A stretch of DNA of 64,000 nucleotides from Paludibacteraceae bacterium (GTDB taxonomy: Bacteria > Bacteroidota > Bacteroidia > Bacteroidales > Paludibacteraceae). This document shows, one piece after another, positions 37,318-46,855 of this stretch. Within the stretch, counting starts at the first letter, position 1. Every line of letters begins with the position of its first letter. A program made the translations under genes and the position numbers. The notes under the pieces were generated by a model, which was not told the DNA's origin, ran no database searches, and was given only the letters and a program-made list of their open reading frames with translations. The DNA is taken from NCBI GenBank assembly GCA_017448985.1, contig JAFSKL010000019.1:16933-80932 (forward strand), in the 5' to 3' direction.

Positions 37318-38616
37318 TTACAACACTTCGCCTCTAACCAAATCCAATTGTTTCCGGATTGGTTGTTTCATCCAATCAGGAATAGTGTCACCGATGTACT
37401 CGCCAAAACGCCCGATTACATCCAATGTTCGGCCGATAATCTCATTGGCTTTGGCCGCTTTTATTCCCGCTTCTGCTGCTACAGCCAACAAATCGTTGCG
37501 CGTGATATGCAGGCGCTTCCCATTCACCGACATCTGATGCCTACGCGTATATCCTTGTCCCACCGCATACGATATATCGAATGCAGGAGATAATTTCCAA
37601 ACACCATCCGTGTCCATCAGAAACTCCACATTTTTCGTATGGTCATCTTGGTTACACCCAATCACATTGAATACCATCCGCCGATACGCTTGCTCCATCT
37701 CCGGCTGTGTCAACCTAAGGCCTCGCATCACGCGGAACAGCTGCTCGTACGACCACGCATCGGGTTGGTTATAGTCATAGTGCGCCATGCCGCAAAGCGA
37801 CACCATATGCACGCGATGACTGCCTCCTATCCGGTCGAAACGCTTGGTCATGAAATGATGCCGTTTCCCGTCTTCCAGCAGCCGCGACTCCATCATCTCT
37901 ATCCCGCAATCCAACACCATCCGATAGTACGCATACTCCAGGCAGCCATAGTTCGTCGTCTCGCTATACGAACCAGGATTATTCTCATCCACGCCATCCA
38001 ACTTCAACAGCCAATGCTCATATCCTTCCGGTGCGTTCACCTGCCCCGAACGCAAATCTCCCGTTTCTTTGTTGTACGCCACAACGGCTTTCGGTCTGGC
38101 ACCACCGGCTGAGGTACCTACGCGCAAGATGGTCAACAACGCCTCTTCGTTTGTCTTGAGGTTCGTATCAAATTGAATTCGCTCTCCCAATACCTCCGCG
38201 GTTGCAGCAATCATTCCTTCCAAATCAATCGCCACCTGCTTGTTCAGATCCTTGCGCTCCTGTGGTTCAAAACGCAGCGCCCCCATTGCTCGCGAGCCCT
38301 GATAGAGCAAGCGTTCAATGGTGGTATAGCTGTCTTTCGAACGACCGGATTTCTCCAGCCAATGATTGATGATTGCCGTACCGAACTTATCCGGCAGACA
38401 GTCGGCGATGAAACCGGGCAGACCTTTGAACGTTCCGAACGGCAGTTGTGAGAACTCATAGACCTTATCTTTTTCCGGAGTCACAAAAAGAGGCGACGGG
38501 TTGTAGCCACTGCTGACAAACTCGGGCGTGTACGCCATTGTGATACGCCCGGACTCATCTTCCGAGAGGGATGCCATATGCAAATCCCAAAGATAAACAT
38601 TCGCAAAATTAATCAT
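37318..38616 (-). CDS. hipA: HipA-type serine/threonine kinase toxin
   Basis: 432 residues from the ATG at 38616, which overlaps the hipB stop by 8 bases; a start 45 bases upstream would lie entirely in hipB. The HipA kinase fold is supported by GTSAGGARPKAVV (nucleotide-binding loop region), HWLLKLDG, the catalytic loop NQDDHTKN and the metal-binding LSPAFDISY. HipA toxins phosphorylate glutamyl-tRNA synthetase or other targets and cause growth arrest; HipB neutralises them. The full-length protein with intact catalytic loop suggests an active module. Confidence 0.88.
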   Translation of the reverse strand: MINFANVYLWDLHMASLSEDESGRITMAYTPEFVSSGYNPSPLFVTPEKDKVYEFSQLPFGTFKGLPGFIADCLPDKFGTAIINHWLEKSGRSKDSYTTIERLLYQGSRAMGALRFEPQERKDLNKQVAIDLEGMIAATAEVLGERIQFDTNLKTNEEALLTILRVGTSAGGARPKAVVAYNKETGDLRSGQVNAPEGYEHWLLKLDGVDENNPGSYSETTNYGCLEYAYYRMVLDCGIEMMESRLLEDGKRHHFMTKRFDRIGGSHRVHMVSLCGMAHYDYNQPDAWSYEQLFRVMRGLRLTQPEMEQAYRRMVFNVIGCNQDDHTKNVEFLMDTDGVWKLSPAFDISYAVGQGYTRRHQMSVNGKRLHITRNDLLAVAAEAGIKAAKANEIIGRTLDVIGRFGEYIGDTIPDWMKQPIRKQLDLVRGEVL

Positions 38617-38914
38617 GACGTGGGCGAATACGTTTAGGGGTCTTACCTTCCTGCTTGGCAATCAGCAACGGACTAACCAGTGCGTGCGTCTCGAAGTTAT
38701 TGAGAATCTCCAGTTTGTTGAGCACACGCAGCATCGCCACTACGGACTCCAATTTCATTCCTTTTCCATTCTCCACTTGCGTGACCGTAGAGCGTGACAG
38801 GCCTGCGCGTTCCGCTAATTGCTGTTGGCTCAATCGCGCATTGATTCGCATCTGCCGCATCTGTTTGCCCACATACTGCAAGAGCGCTTCATTGGTCATA
38901 AAATAGTCTATCAT
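38609..38914 (-). CDS. hipB: HipB-type HTH antitoxin and repressor
   Basis: 101 residues, with a Cro/C1-type helix-turn-helix at about 20-75 (QQQLAERAGLSRSTVTQVENG). A basic tail (GKTPKRIRPRHD) ends the protein. The start could also be at the second Met (residue 6). Gene order hipB-hipA and the 8-base overlap are as in known HipBA systems. Two palindromic sequences in its promoter region are candidate operators. Confidence 0.85.
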   Translation of the reverse strand: MIDYFMTNEALLQYVGKQMRQMRINARLSQQQLAERAGLSRSTVTQVENGKGMKLESVVAMLRVLNKLEILNNFETHALVSPLLIAKQEGKTPKRIRPRHD

Positions 38915-38926
38915 AACGCCTACTTT

Positions 38927-38963
38927 TTAATGCATTAACAATCATTTTTACATTTAATGATTG
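38927..38963. promoter_or_regulatory. Candidate HipB operators
   Basis: A perfect 12-bp palindrome TTAATGCATTAA (38927-38938) is followed at once by an inverted repeat CAATCATT / AATGATTG (38939-38946 and 38956-38963). Both lie between the hipB start and its -7 box, fitting autorepression. Confidence 0.55.
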
Positions 38964-38985
38964 CTATTTCAATCAAAAACCGCTG

Positions 38986-39017
38986 CAAATGTACTACAAT
39001 TATTTGACATATGCAAA
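38986..39017 (-). promoter_or_regulatory. hipBA promoter
   Basis: On the minus strand TTTG (39014-39017), 20 bases, TACATTTG (38986-38993). The segment 38981-39058 is similar over about 78 bases to the direct repeats at 49410 and 54623. Confidence 0.75.
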
Positions 39018-39090
39018 TTTTTTGCACAAAAAAATCAAATTCATTTGAAGTTTTTGCCCATTTTCAGCCGATCCAGGGTACACAAACACG

Positions 39091-39116
39091 AAACGGGCGG
39101 CAAGAGCCACCCGTTT
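39091..39116 (-). terminator. Terminator after the 51-residue protein gene
   Basis: AAACGGGCGGC pairs with GCCACCCGTTT around AAGA with one mismatch, 21 bases after the stop on the minus strand. The 223-base gap up to hipB also contains the hipBA promoter and operators. Confidence 0.7.
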
Positions 39117-39137
39117 ACGCGAGATAGGTATTCCGGA

Positions 39138-39293
39138 TTAGAAGACAGGAGCTTCATCCGGTTTGCCAGGTCGTCTCGCAGGAGCACCGCCAGGGTTAGA
39201 GGCTCCGGTAGAAAAATCTTCAGAGAACATCAAATAACGAGTGTTCAAACAAGTTATTTCCACACTGGGGAATGTATATACTTTCTTTTCCAT
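39138..39293 (-). CDS. Small protein (51 residues) of the YxFP...APVF type, copy 2
   Basis: Begins MEKKVYTFPSVEITCLNT and ends PDEAPVF, with a Gly/Pro/Arg-rich second half (NPGGAPARRPGK). The ATG at 39293 lies 10 bases after the stop of the 2270-residue giant protein; the longer frame to 39344 would overlap that gene. It shares its beginning (M-x-K-x-x-Y-x-FP-x-x-E) and last four residues with the 47-residue protein behind the 2073-residue giant. No signal peptide or membrane helix. Last gene of its unit, closed by a hairpin. Function unknown. Confidence 0.68.
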   Translation of the reverse strand: MEKKVYTFPSVEITCLNTRYLMFSEDFSTGASNPGGAPARRPGKPDEAPVF

Positions 39294-39303
39294 ATTCACA
39301 TCA

Positions 39304-42300
39304 TTATTTAATGGTTTGACCTGTGATCGTATAAACCGCACCATTGCGGAAGATATACACTTTATCGTCTATCAACAACTTCTGTGCCGAAGATTGTTCC
39401 GTTGCCTGAACAGGATCAATGTCCGTAGGTACATTTCTGCGTACGAGCAACAAGCCATAGTGCTGCGTTGTACCCTTCTCCAGATTAGCCGTATACGGGC
39501 CATAATAGAGATTCCATATCGGACGGCCGTCGAAGGTCAGATAGAGCACCGCATCTTCTTCGGGACGCTCATTGATATAAATCTCATACTCACCTGCATT
39601 GGGAACAGAGATGCCTAACGGATAAACGGCTTGATTATTAATCATCGTAGCTGTGTTCTTACAGAGTTGCTCGCCGTACTTTTCCACCCACATCTGTGCG
39701 CGCACAGGACTGATGCCGGCCTTAGCGAGGTCGGCTACAATGATGTATTCCTCCGCTTTGTCCTCATCTGCGAGAATGAACAAACGGTCCGCCATCTCGC
39801 CATCCACAGGTGCAATCTGCACATCGTAACGCTCTGCGTTTGTTTGCGTTTTCGCACGACGTGGAGCAGTTTTGATAGCTATCTCACTTTCGTCATCAGC
39901 CTTGTTGACAACAACAGGATCTTGATGATTCGGCACCTGAACGAAGACGGCTTTGCCAACGATGAACTTCTTAGCATCCATATCATACGTCTGGTAGCCA
40001 TCATTACCAAACGCTCCACCATCATGCACCTGACATTCCGTTACGCCTGCTCCAAGCAATGCATGGAAAGTCTTCGGGTTAGCGATACCATTCCAGTTAT
40101 TATTGCCGCCTTTTTCGCCGGTGGTGATCAACTCGACATCTTCGTTATAGTCAATCGTTGCGCCGGAAGCTTTCGTAAAGCGGAGAACATTGACATGACC
40201 AACATGCTTGTCAAAGGCAATCATATACAACTTACCGGGGTATAACTTATGCTCAGACTGAGCATCAATATATTTCCAGCAGTTTTTGCTCGGTCCATTC
40301 GATGCCCGTTCTTCCGTATCGTAATAGATTATATCGTAATCATCCGAACCAAGGATATTAAGAGATGCTGTCTTTTCCTTGAGCGGAGCCACTTCATCCA
40401 AGTCAATCACGAACGGTACACCGAATGCATTCCAATGCCATGGATCGGTATTAAACTCATAATCGAAATAAGCATGACCATTGACTTTAAGTAGAACACG
40501 ATTGACATCCAGAATATTTCCGGAATCGTCATTGGAAGCCTCCAAGATGAGATCCTCAGTGGTTAACATGCTACCCTCCTCAACCGTTAAATTTCCTTTT
40601 ACCTTTACAATAGTAACATTAACAGTAGTGTTCTCCGTTATTTCAATCGGGTTCTCCGCTGTTGCCACCAATTCGGTAATGGACTCAAATTGGGCAGTAA
40701 AGGTAACCTCCTTGCCGGCTGCTATCGCCTCATCTTGATTATCCCATCCTATCCATCTGTACATTTGACCATCAGTGGTAGGACGAGTTGGTGCATCACC
40801 TCCATATTCAGGAAGCGGAGTATATCCATAGGTTCGTGTACTACTATCCAAGAGGTCTCCGTTCCAGTTTATCCATTTAATATCATACTCCACCTCTTCT
40901 TTACTATAACGAGCATAGAAAGTTTTGGTGCACGATTCAGAAGCCGTACCTAATGATGTGAGGACTTCGCCCTCCGCACCCGTAACTGCAGTTTCTGACC
41001 ATCCGATAAACGTATATTCATATTGATTCGTAGAAGGACGTGTAGGCTCTGGACCATTATACACTATTTCTGCACCTTCTGCAAACGGTTCACTCCAGCA
41101 CTCACTCCATTCTTCATTATCAAAATTCATGAAAGTTATAGTGTAAGTCTCTACCCACAAAGCCGTGATTGTCAAATCTTCATCAGGCATGGTCTCGGGA
41201 TTACCACTCGGCGAGCTACTCCATCCACTGAGTTGATAACCATCCTTGGTTACTGTTGTCGGATAAGTGATTGTGCTGCCATATGCCAACGTATTGTTCG
41301 CCTCCGTGTAAGAGCCTGACGGGGTTCCACCATCAAAGTTCCATAATAACTTGTGAGTGTTAATAGCAAATATCGGAGTGTAAACATTACTTGTTCCAAC
41401 CGTAATAGTACGCGGGTTATCAGTAATGTGGTCACTCCACTCTACAAAGTGATAATGTTCAGCAGGAACGGCCTCAATTGTCTGCTCTGAGCCTTCCGGA
41501 TATGAATTACCGCTTACTACACCCGTTACGGTACCGCCTTCATCAGGGATGGTTATAGTAATAGGTTGCGTATTCCTTGTAAATGTAGCACTTATTGTTA
41601 CATCAGCATCCGGCATTGTGAATTGATTATTGGTAACAGTCACTGCGTTTTCGCCGGCTGTAACACTCCAAGAAGTGAACGAATAATAAGAATCTGCCGT
41701 TGCTGACAAAGTAACTGTCTGACCAAATTTGCCACTTACTACTTCTACACCTCCAACTTTAACCGTGTACGAACCACCACTCGCAGGAGAAGAAGTAATA
41801 TTATTGGTATTGCGGTCATAGTAGATATTAACTACCGTACCGCTAACAGCAATCGTTACTTGCTCAAACGACCGTGCCGTGAAGCCTTCGTAAGTCTTGG
41901 CTTCTGCAGCCGTTTGTTCACCAATCGTTCCGGAAGTGGTTTGCCTGTCAGCCTCTACTTCGTCATATCCGTCAGCAGTCAGGTTCTGCTGCCAGTGTTT
42001 AACCGTATAGTTTGCTATATCGGCCTCAAATGTAGCAGTATATGTTACACCTCCTACCGGAATCGTCACTTCACGCGAAGCGTTCGTGTTATCGTCATCC
42101 CACTTCACGAACTTGAAACCGGACTTCGGGGTAGCGGTAATAGTAACATTGGTACCATAATCATACAATCCATCACCGGTTACGGTACCCATAGTCTCAT
42201 CAGCAGACAAGACAGTCAAAGTATATTGATCAATGGTCCAACTTGCCGTAATCGTCAAGTCTGCATCCGGCATAGAAGTTGCATCACTGCTCCAACCCGC

Positions 42301-45300
42301 AAATGTGTACCCCGTCTTACTTAAAGTCGGATAAGTAATCGCACTGCCATATGCCAACGCATTGTTCGCCTCCGTGTAAGAGCCGGAAGGTGTTCCGCCA
42401 TCAAAGTTCCATGCAAACTTATGAGTGTTCACTGTCCACTTAGCATACAGCGTGATATCTTTTGTAAAGGCGGTTGCTCCGAGAGAAGTTACCTTTGATT
42501 CTGCCTTGCAATTCGAAAGCGTATGCCAGCCGTCAAATGTATATCCGGATTTATTATTAACGCCATTCAAGGTCGTAGTCGTACCATAGGTATGCTTCGT
42601 CGGGTGCGCATCCGGGGTGTCAATATGCGTGCTGGAGAATGCAGCCTTGCCTTGGTCCATATAAGTAATATCATACTGCTTTTGTGTCCAATGCGCATAA
42701 TAGGTTGCATTAGCAGTTACTTTGGTAGTCTGGGTTATCTGCGTTCCTCCCGACTCCGTAGTAAACCAACCTGCTAATGTATAACCATCCCGATAAGCAG
42801 CAGGTAATTCTCCGATAAAGGCGTCTTGGGAATATGCCATAGTAGTTGCCTCCGTAGTACCACCATTCGCATTCCAAGTTACCGTCTTCGGATTCTTCAT
42901 CCATTTATTCAAGTTCTTACTATAGATGAATTTATCTCCGGAGACAGCCCCTGCAGTCGCTAAATAACTGCCATCGCCATTGAGTAGTTGGGCAGGAGTC
43001 ATGGGAACATTTACAGATGTACCCAATTTATTACTTGCATATTGGATATCATTAGAATTACCAGGTGCTGCTGCGGATAAATTGATGGTGCCAGTTCCAT
43101 TAGATGAGATGATAGCAGCGCCATTACTGGTTGTGTATAACGAGCCACTAACGCTCATTGTACCATTCAGATCAACTTTTGCATCCACCAAATCTGCCTT
43201 TGTGCGAGTATAAGTACGTGTCGGAGTAAATGAAGAACGGCTCCAATTCGTCCCTCCGCTATAGAGGTTAAATTCAGCAAAACCTTTATCTATCCATTCA
43301 TCTCGATCATAAATGATTAGTTTACTGGAAATATTTACAGTTACTCCCTCATCAACTATAAGTTCTGCTCCGGGTAAAAATGACACCGCATATGGGACAC
43401 TAAATGTGGAAGCAGATCCGTTAAGAGTATGACATTTAACCGACATATTACTCGTTATAGGAAGGACATAGTTTCTCGTATCTATAGTCATTGTATATAT
43501 GGTCATGCTTATGTAGTTCAACTTTGCATTACCGTAAATATCATAAGTAGTTCTATCCGTAGCAGGATTATATGTTCTTACTAAATAAGATCCGGATGAA
43601 GTCAGACCAAACAATCCCGTATCATTTGTTCCCACTAAAGCTGCATTGACATTTTTAATCGAACCAGAAGGTACCGTCATCTGGGCATACACAGTTTCGG
43701 TAGCACCATATTCAATTTTTAGCGGGGATTCAACATTCTGAACATAGTACTGATTTAAAAAGAATGCTTTTTCATTCCAACCAGATGCCGCAGAGCCACC
43801 AGGATTATTTTGATGTTGGAACACCTCATGAACTTTGCCACCATTCTTCACAGTAACAAGTCCCTGGATTCCCGTAACAAACCCCCAACAATAGAGATTA
43901 GCGCTATTATTGATTGTTATAGTACTATTTTTTGACATTTCAATACGTCCAAAGGCTGTTGCAGGAGCTCCGCTTCCCGCACCGCCACCATTCGGTGCGC
44001 ATAAATCGGCCATCACATACAAACTGCCCGCTACGGTTATGTTTGCGCCAGAGCCAAGAGTAAGCAGTACATATTGACTTGCACTTGAATAAGCCTGATT
44101 TTTCTCATAGGTCGACGAAGGCGATGTGTATGTTGCGCCTGTTGATTCGTATGGTACAATCAATGACACCCCACTCGGAATGGTATAATCCCCGGCCTCA
44201 ACATACGCATTCTGCACCACGGTGATTTTTCCACTGCTGCCTACTGCAGTCAATGCCTCTCTGAGTGTCGCATACTGCGTACTATTCGTGCTTACCAAGA
44301 ATGGTTTAGCATCACCAAACGTAACACCTACCGTCTTTGCCGCAGTACCCGTTGTCTCGTATAGGCTGGATGGTGTAGTTTTGGGTGTGCTTCCGTCCGT
44401 CCATGATGTAACACCATAGCCAGTCTTTGGAGTTGCTTCCAAGCGAAGCACATCGGTCTTGTGTTGCGCTTGTGTCGTGTTAGCTGTTTTTCCAACTGAG
44501 GTAAATACTTCTGTGAACGTCCATACATACTCATCATCTACTTCAACTATATCCAACACAGAAGCGGTATATTCACCTTTCGTTTGATCAGGCTTATTAT
44601 AGGTGATGTTTATGGTTGTAGCATCTTCCACAAACTTCGCGTAAAGCGTAATCGTATCAGGATTTAAAGGGTCGGTACTTGCCGTGCTCGAAGCCGTATA
44701 TTTACCATCGGAAGCCACAGATGCTGCAACTGTGCATGCTGCATCCGTGTACCATCCGCTTAGTTTGTATCCATATTTAGGTTTGGCATATACATAGACA
44801 TCCGTTGTATGCGTTACCCGATATGCATAGGCGAATTGCGACGACTCGCTTGAAAATTCCGTATATGCCGGTGATGTCAACTTCGTATCACTTACCAGCA
44901 CCATACCCAATCCCGGTGTAGCCGGTTGAGCTTGTACCTCCATATAGTAGAGGTTGAAATCAAATGCTGCATAAACCGTTTTTGTCGTCGGGCTACCTTC
45001 TGCATGCGAACTAACCGCAAACGTATATGCCCAACTTGCATTAGTACTCAGCGGAGTGCCTGTACAGGTCGCATTATCATACCAGCCGCGGAACACATAG
45101 CGCTTATCATTAGGCTGGGCATACAGATAATACGTTTGATTAACACTTGCAGGAGGAGTAGCATCACTATTATACGTTGTAATCTTCGCCGTTTGTGGAT
45201 TTTCCGAGAATGTTACACCGCTCGTTCCTTCAATATCGGAAATATAGATAGTTCCTCCACCCGGCATACTATACGGAACGGCTGCAATACTGGCATCCAG

Positions 45301-46116
45301 TTGACCAAAATATTTTGTTGCGGTTTTGAATTTGGCATATACAGATGTCTCGCCACTTACCGTAAATGTATACGATGAGTTAGTTTCAAGAGCCGTTCCT
45401 GTAAACGAAGCATTGTTGTACCACCCATCAAAATTGGATGCGTCGGACGAAACCGTAACCACATCACCCGCATAGGATGTTTGTTGACCGGATGCAGCAG
45501 TCGAACTCTCAGTCATGGAGAAATTATAACCTCCGGTGGTAAAAGCATTATTTTCAATAGTCGTATAGGAATACGATACCGTGTAAGAACCATCTACCGG
45601 TACACCGAACGTAACGGTAACAGTATTTGGATCTGTTTTCCATTTAGCAGTCGCCGTTCCGGTGTTAGTGTCATCTGCCTTATTTGAAGTAACCGTAATC
45701 TTGGCGCCAGCAGCTTTACTGGTATTGTCAATAGTCACACCTTCATAAGATCCACTTACTGTCCATCCGTCGAATGCATACCCACGAGCTGCCTTTGCCC
45801 ATGCGTAATAGGAATTCGTCTTGGACGATCCTCCTGTATCACTGGATTGCCCAACGCTTCCAGATGCACCATATTGGCTATCTTCGGTTGGAGCAGTATT
45901 GTTATTGACCGTCGAAGGAGTATACACCAATCCCTTACCGGTGTCATTGGATGTAACATTAAAAGCTGTATAATAATTACTTCCAGCCCACATCTTCCCT
46001 ACACCGAGAAGGATGATCATAGTAAGGATTAGGCTTCTCGTCACAAACTTGTTTTGCGTTGTGATCAATTTCTTTGCCACACTTGTGGCTTGTGTAAATG
46101 TTGTTTTCATATTCAT
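39304..46116 (-). CDS. Giant secreted protein with InlB-type repeats (2270 residues)
   Basis: A long N-region precedes a hydrophobic segment and cleavage site near residue 44 (GKMWAGS). Residues about 45-620 contain loosely repeated beta modules with KYGYKLSGWYTD-like motifs. Residues about 640-940 are the region shared by all three giants (AGDYTIPSGVSLIVPY, NLYCWGF, YVQNVESPLKIEYGA). From about 1080 to 1800 there are ten or so InlB repeats; one unit (NFDGGTPSGSYTEANN) occurs twice almost unchanged. The C-terminal 430 residues align with those of the 2073-residue protein and end in the tail KLLIDDKVYIFRNGAVYTIT. Probable surface adhesin. No promoter is seen in the 30-base gap to the upstream ORF6N gene. 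Confidence 0.75.
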   Translation of the reverse strand: MNMKTTFTQATSVAKKLITTQNKFVTRSLILTMIILLGVGKMWAGSNYYTAFNVTSNDTGKGLVYTPSTVNNNTAPTEDSQYGASGSVGQSSDTGGSSKTNSYYAWAKAARGYAFDGWTVSGSYEGVTIDNTSKAAGAKITVTSNKADDTNTGTATAKWKTDPNTVTVTFGVPVDGSYTVSYSYTTIENNAFTTGGYNFSMTESSTAASGQQTSYAGDVVTVSSDASNFDGWYNNASFTGTALETNSSYTFTVSGETSVYAKFKTATKYFGQLDASIAAVPYSMPGGGTIYISDIEGTSGVTFSENPQTAKITTYNSDATPPASVNQTYYLYAQPNDKRYVFRGWYDNATCTGTPLSTNASWAYTFAVSSHAEGSPTTKTVYAAFDFNLYYMEVQAQPATPGLGMVLVSDTKLTSPAYTEFSSESSQFAYAYRVTHTTDVYVYAKPKYGYKLSGWYTDAACTVAASVASDGKYTASSTASTDPLNPDTITLYAKFVEDATTINITYNKPDQTKGEYTASVLDIVEVDDEYVWTFTEVFTSVGKTANTTQAQHKTDVLRLEATPKTGYGVTSWTDGSTPKTTPSSLYETTGTAAKTVGVTFGDAKPFLVSTNSTQYATLREALTAVGSSGKITVVQNAYVEAGDYTIPSGVSLIVPYESTGATYTSPSSTYEKNQAYSSASQYVLLTLGSGANITVAGSLYVMADLCAPNGGGAGSGAPATAFGRIEMSKNSTITINNSANLYCWGFVTGIQGLVTVKNGGKVHEVFQHQNNPGGSAASGWNEKAFFLNQYYVQNVESPLKIEYGATETVYAQMTVPSGSIKNVNAALVGTNDTGLFGLTSSGSYLVRTYNPATDRTTYDIYGNAKLNYISMTIYTMTIDTRNYVLPITSNMSVKCHTLNGSASTFSVPYAVSFLPGAELIVDEGVTVNISSKLIIYDRDEWIDKGFAEFNLYSGGTNWSRSSFTPTRTYTRTKADLVDAKVDLNGTMSVSGSLYTTSNGAAIISSNGTGTINLSAAAPGNSNDIQYASNKLGTSVNVPMTPAQLLNGDGSYLATAGAVSGDKFIYSKNLNKWMKNPKTVTWNANGGTTEATTMAYSQDAFIGELPAAYRDGYTLAGWFTTESGGTQITQTTKVTANATYYAHWTQKQYDITYMDQGKAAFSSTHIDTPDAHPTKHTYGTTTTLNGVNNKSGYTFDGWHTLSNCKAESKVTSLGATAFTKDITLYAKWTVNTHKFAWNFDGGTPSGSYTEANNALAYGSAITYPTLSKTGYTFAGWSSDATSMPDADLTITASWTIDQYTLTVLSADETMGTVTGDGLYDYGTNVTITATPKSGFKFVKWDDDNTNASREVTIPVGGVTYTATFEADIANYTVKHWQQNLTADGYDEVEADRQTTSGTIGEQTAAEAKTYEGFTARSFEQVTIAVSGTVVNIYYDRNTNNITSSPASGGSYTVKVGGVEVVSGKFGQTVTLSATADSYYSFTSWSVTAGENAVTVTNNQFTMPDADVTISATFTRNTQPITITIPDEGGTVTGVVSGNSYPEGSEQTIEAVPAEHYHFVEWSDHITDNPRTITVGTSNVYTPIFAINTHKLLWNFDGGTPSGSYTEANNTLAYGSTITYPTTVTKDGYQLSGWSSSPSGNPETMPDEDLTITALWVETYTITFMNFDNEEWSECWSEPFAEGAEIVYNGPEPTRPSTNQYEYTFIGWSETAVTGAEGEVLTSLGTASESCTKTFYARYSKEEVEYDIKWINWNGDLLDSSTRTYGYTPLPEYGGDAPTRPTTDGQMYRWIGWDNQDEAIAAGKEVTFTAQFESITELVATAENPIEITENTTVNVTIVKVKGNLTVEEGSMLTTEDLILEASNDDSGNILDVNRVLLKVNGHAYFDYEFNTDPWHWNAFGVPFVIDLDEVAPLKEKTASLNILGSDDYDIIYYDTEERASNGPSKNCWKYIDAQSEHKLYPGKLYMIAFDKHVGHVNVLRFTKASGATIDYNEDVELITTGEKGGNNNWNGIANPKTFHALLGAGVTECQVHDGGAFGNDGYQTYDMDAKKFIVGKAVFVQVPNHQDPVVVNKADDESEIAIKTAPRRAKTQTNAERYDVQIAPVDGEMADRLFILADEDKAEEYIIVADLAKAGISPVRAQMWVEKYGEQLCKNTATMINNQAVYPLGISVPNAGEYEIYINERPEEDAVLYLTFDGRPIWNLYYGPYTANLEKGTTQHYGLLLVRRNVPTDIDPVQATEQSSAQKLLIDDKVYIFRNGAVYTITGQTIK

Positions 46117-46146
46117 TTTGTATCTTTAATATTTCTGCTATTTGGT

Positions 46147-46767
46147 TTATTTCTTTTCGTCTTTATTGCCACGGATTACTTTATGACGGATCTTTACCAT
46201 CGCAAAATTCAATTCCACTTCCGTCTCTGTGCCCACAGTTTCGTATTGCGACCCCAAAATATCTCCAATCAATTCTCCGCTCTTTTGCATCAGGCTCTTC
46301 TTTTGTTTCTCATCCTCAGCTTGTACCGCAGACTGCATCGTCCTTGCCAACTCACGTATCTGCACAAAAGTTTCAATAATCGCCAAAGTCGTTTGCGTCG
46401 CCCGCGGACTCTTCAAAATCGTTGCCAACATATAGAGACCGCGCTCCGTAAAAGCAGTAGGGATCTTACGAGCACCGCCCCAACTTGAAGTCAAATTTTT
46501 CGACCGCAAGTCTGTAAGTTCCTGATTATCAGTCAATTGCGAACTTGATGTCAAAATTTTTGATTTCAAGTCTGCTACTTCTTGCTTATCAAGTTTAAAC
46601 AAATATCCGACAGGGAACTTATCCGGATTATTCTTTACCGCTTGATTAACCACTCTGGTCTCTACACCATATAACTGAGCCACATCGGCATCCAACAATA
46701 CCGGCTCGCCGCGCAGAACAATAATCCTATCCTTTACTTGTTCGTATTTAACGATTTCGTTTGTCAT
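46147..46767 (-). CDS. ORF6N-domain protein
   Basis: 206 residues from the ATG at 46767 (MTNEIVKYEQ); a start at 46806 adds 13 basic residues and is less likely. The N-terminal ORF6N domain has VLLDADVAQLYGVETRVVNQ and, later, AFTERGLYMLATILKS. Such domains occur in phage and accessory DNA-binding proteins. Between the two halves is an internal duplication (LKSKILTSS / LRSKNLTSS). The C-terminal half is helical (ELARTMQSAVQAEDEKQK). It precedes the 2270-residue giant gene by 30 bases, in the position taken by the RelA/SpoT-domain gene before the 2073-residue giant. Confidence 0.8.
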   Translation of the reverse strand: MTNEIVKYEQVKDRIIVLRGEPVLLDADVAQLYGVETRVVNQAVKNNPDKFPVGYLFKLDKQEVADLKSKILTSSSQLTDNQELTDLRSKNLTSSWGGARKIPTAFTERGLYMLATILKSPRATQTTLAIIETFVQIRELARTMQSAVQAEDEKQKKSLMQKSGELIGDILGSQYETVGTETEVELNFAMVKIRHKVIRGNKDEKK

Positions 46768-46855
46768 CTCGTTTCTCTTTCTTCGTTGTTGCTTTTTATG
46801 CCTCATTCACACGTGCAAGTACACACGAATCATAAAGCTTTGCACAAAAAGCGTG

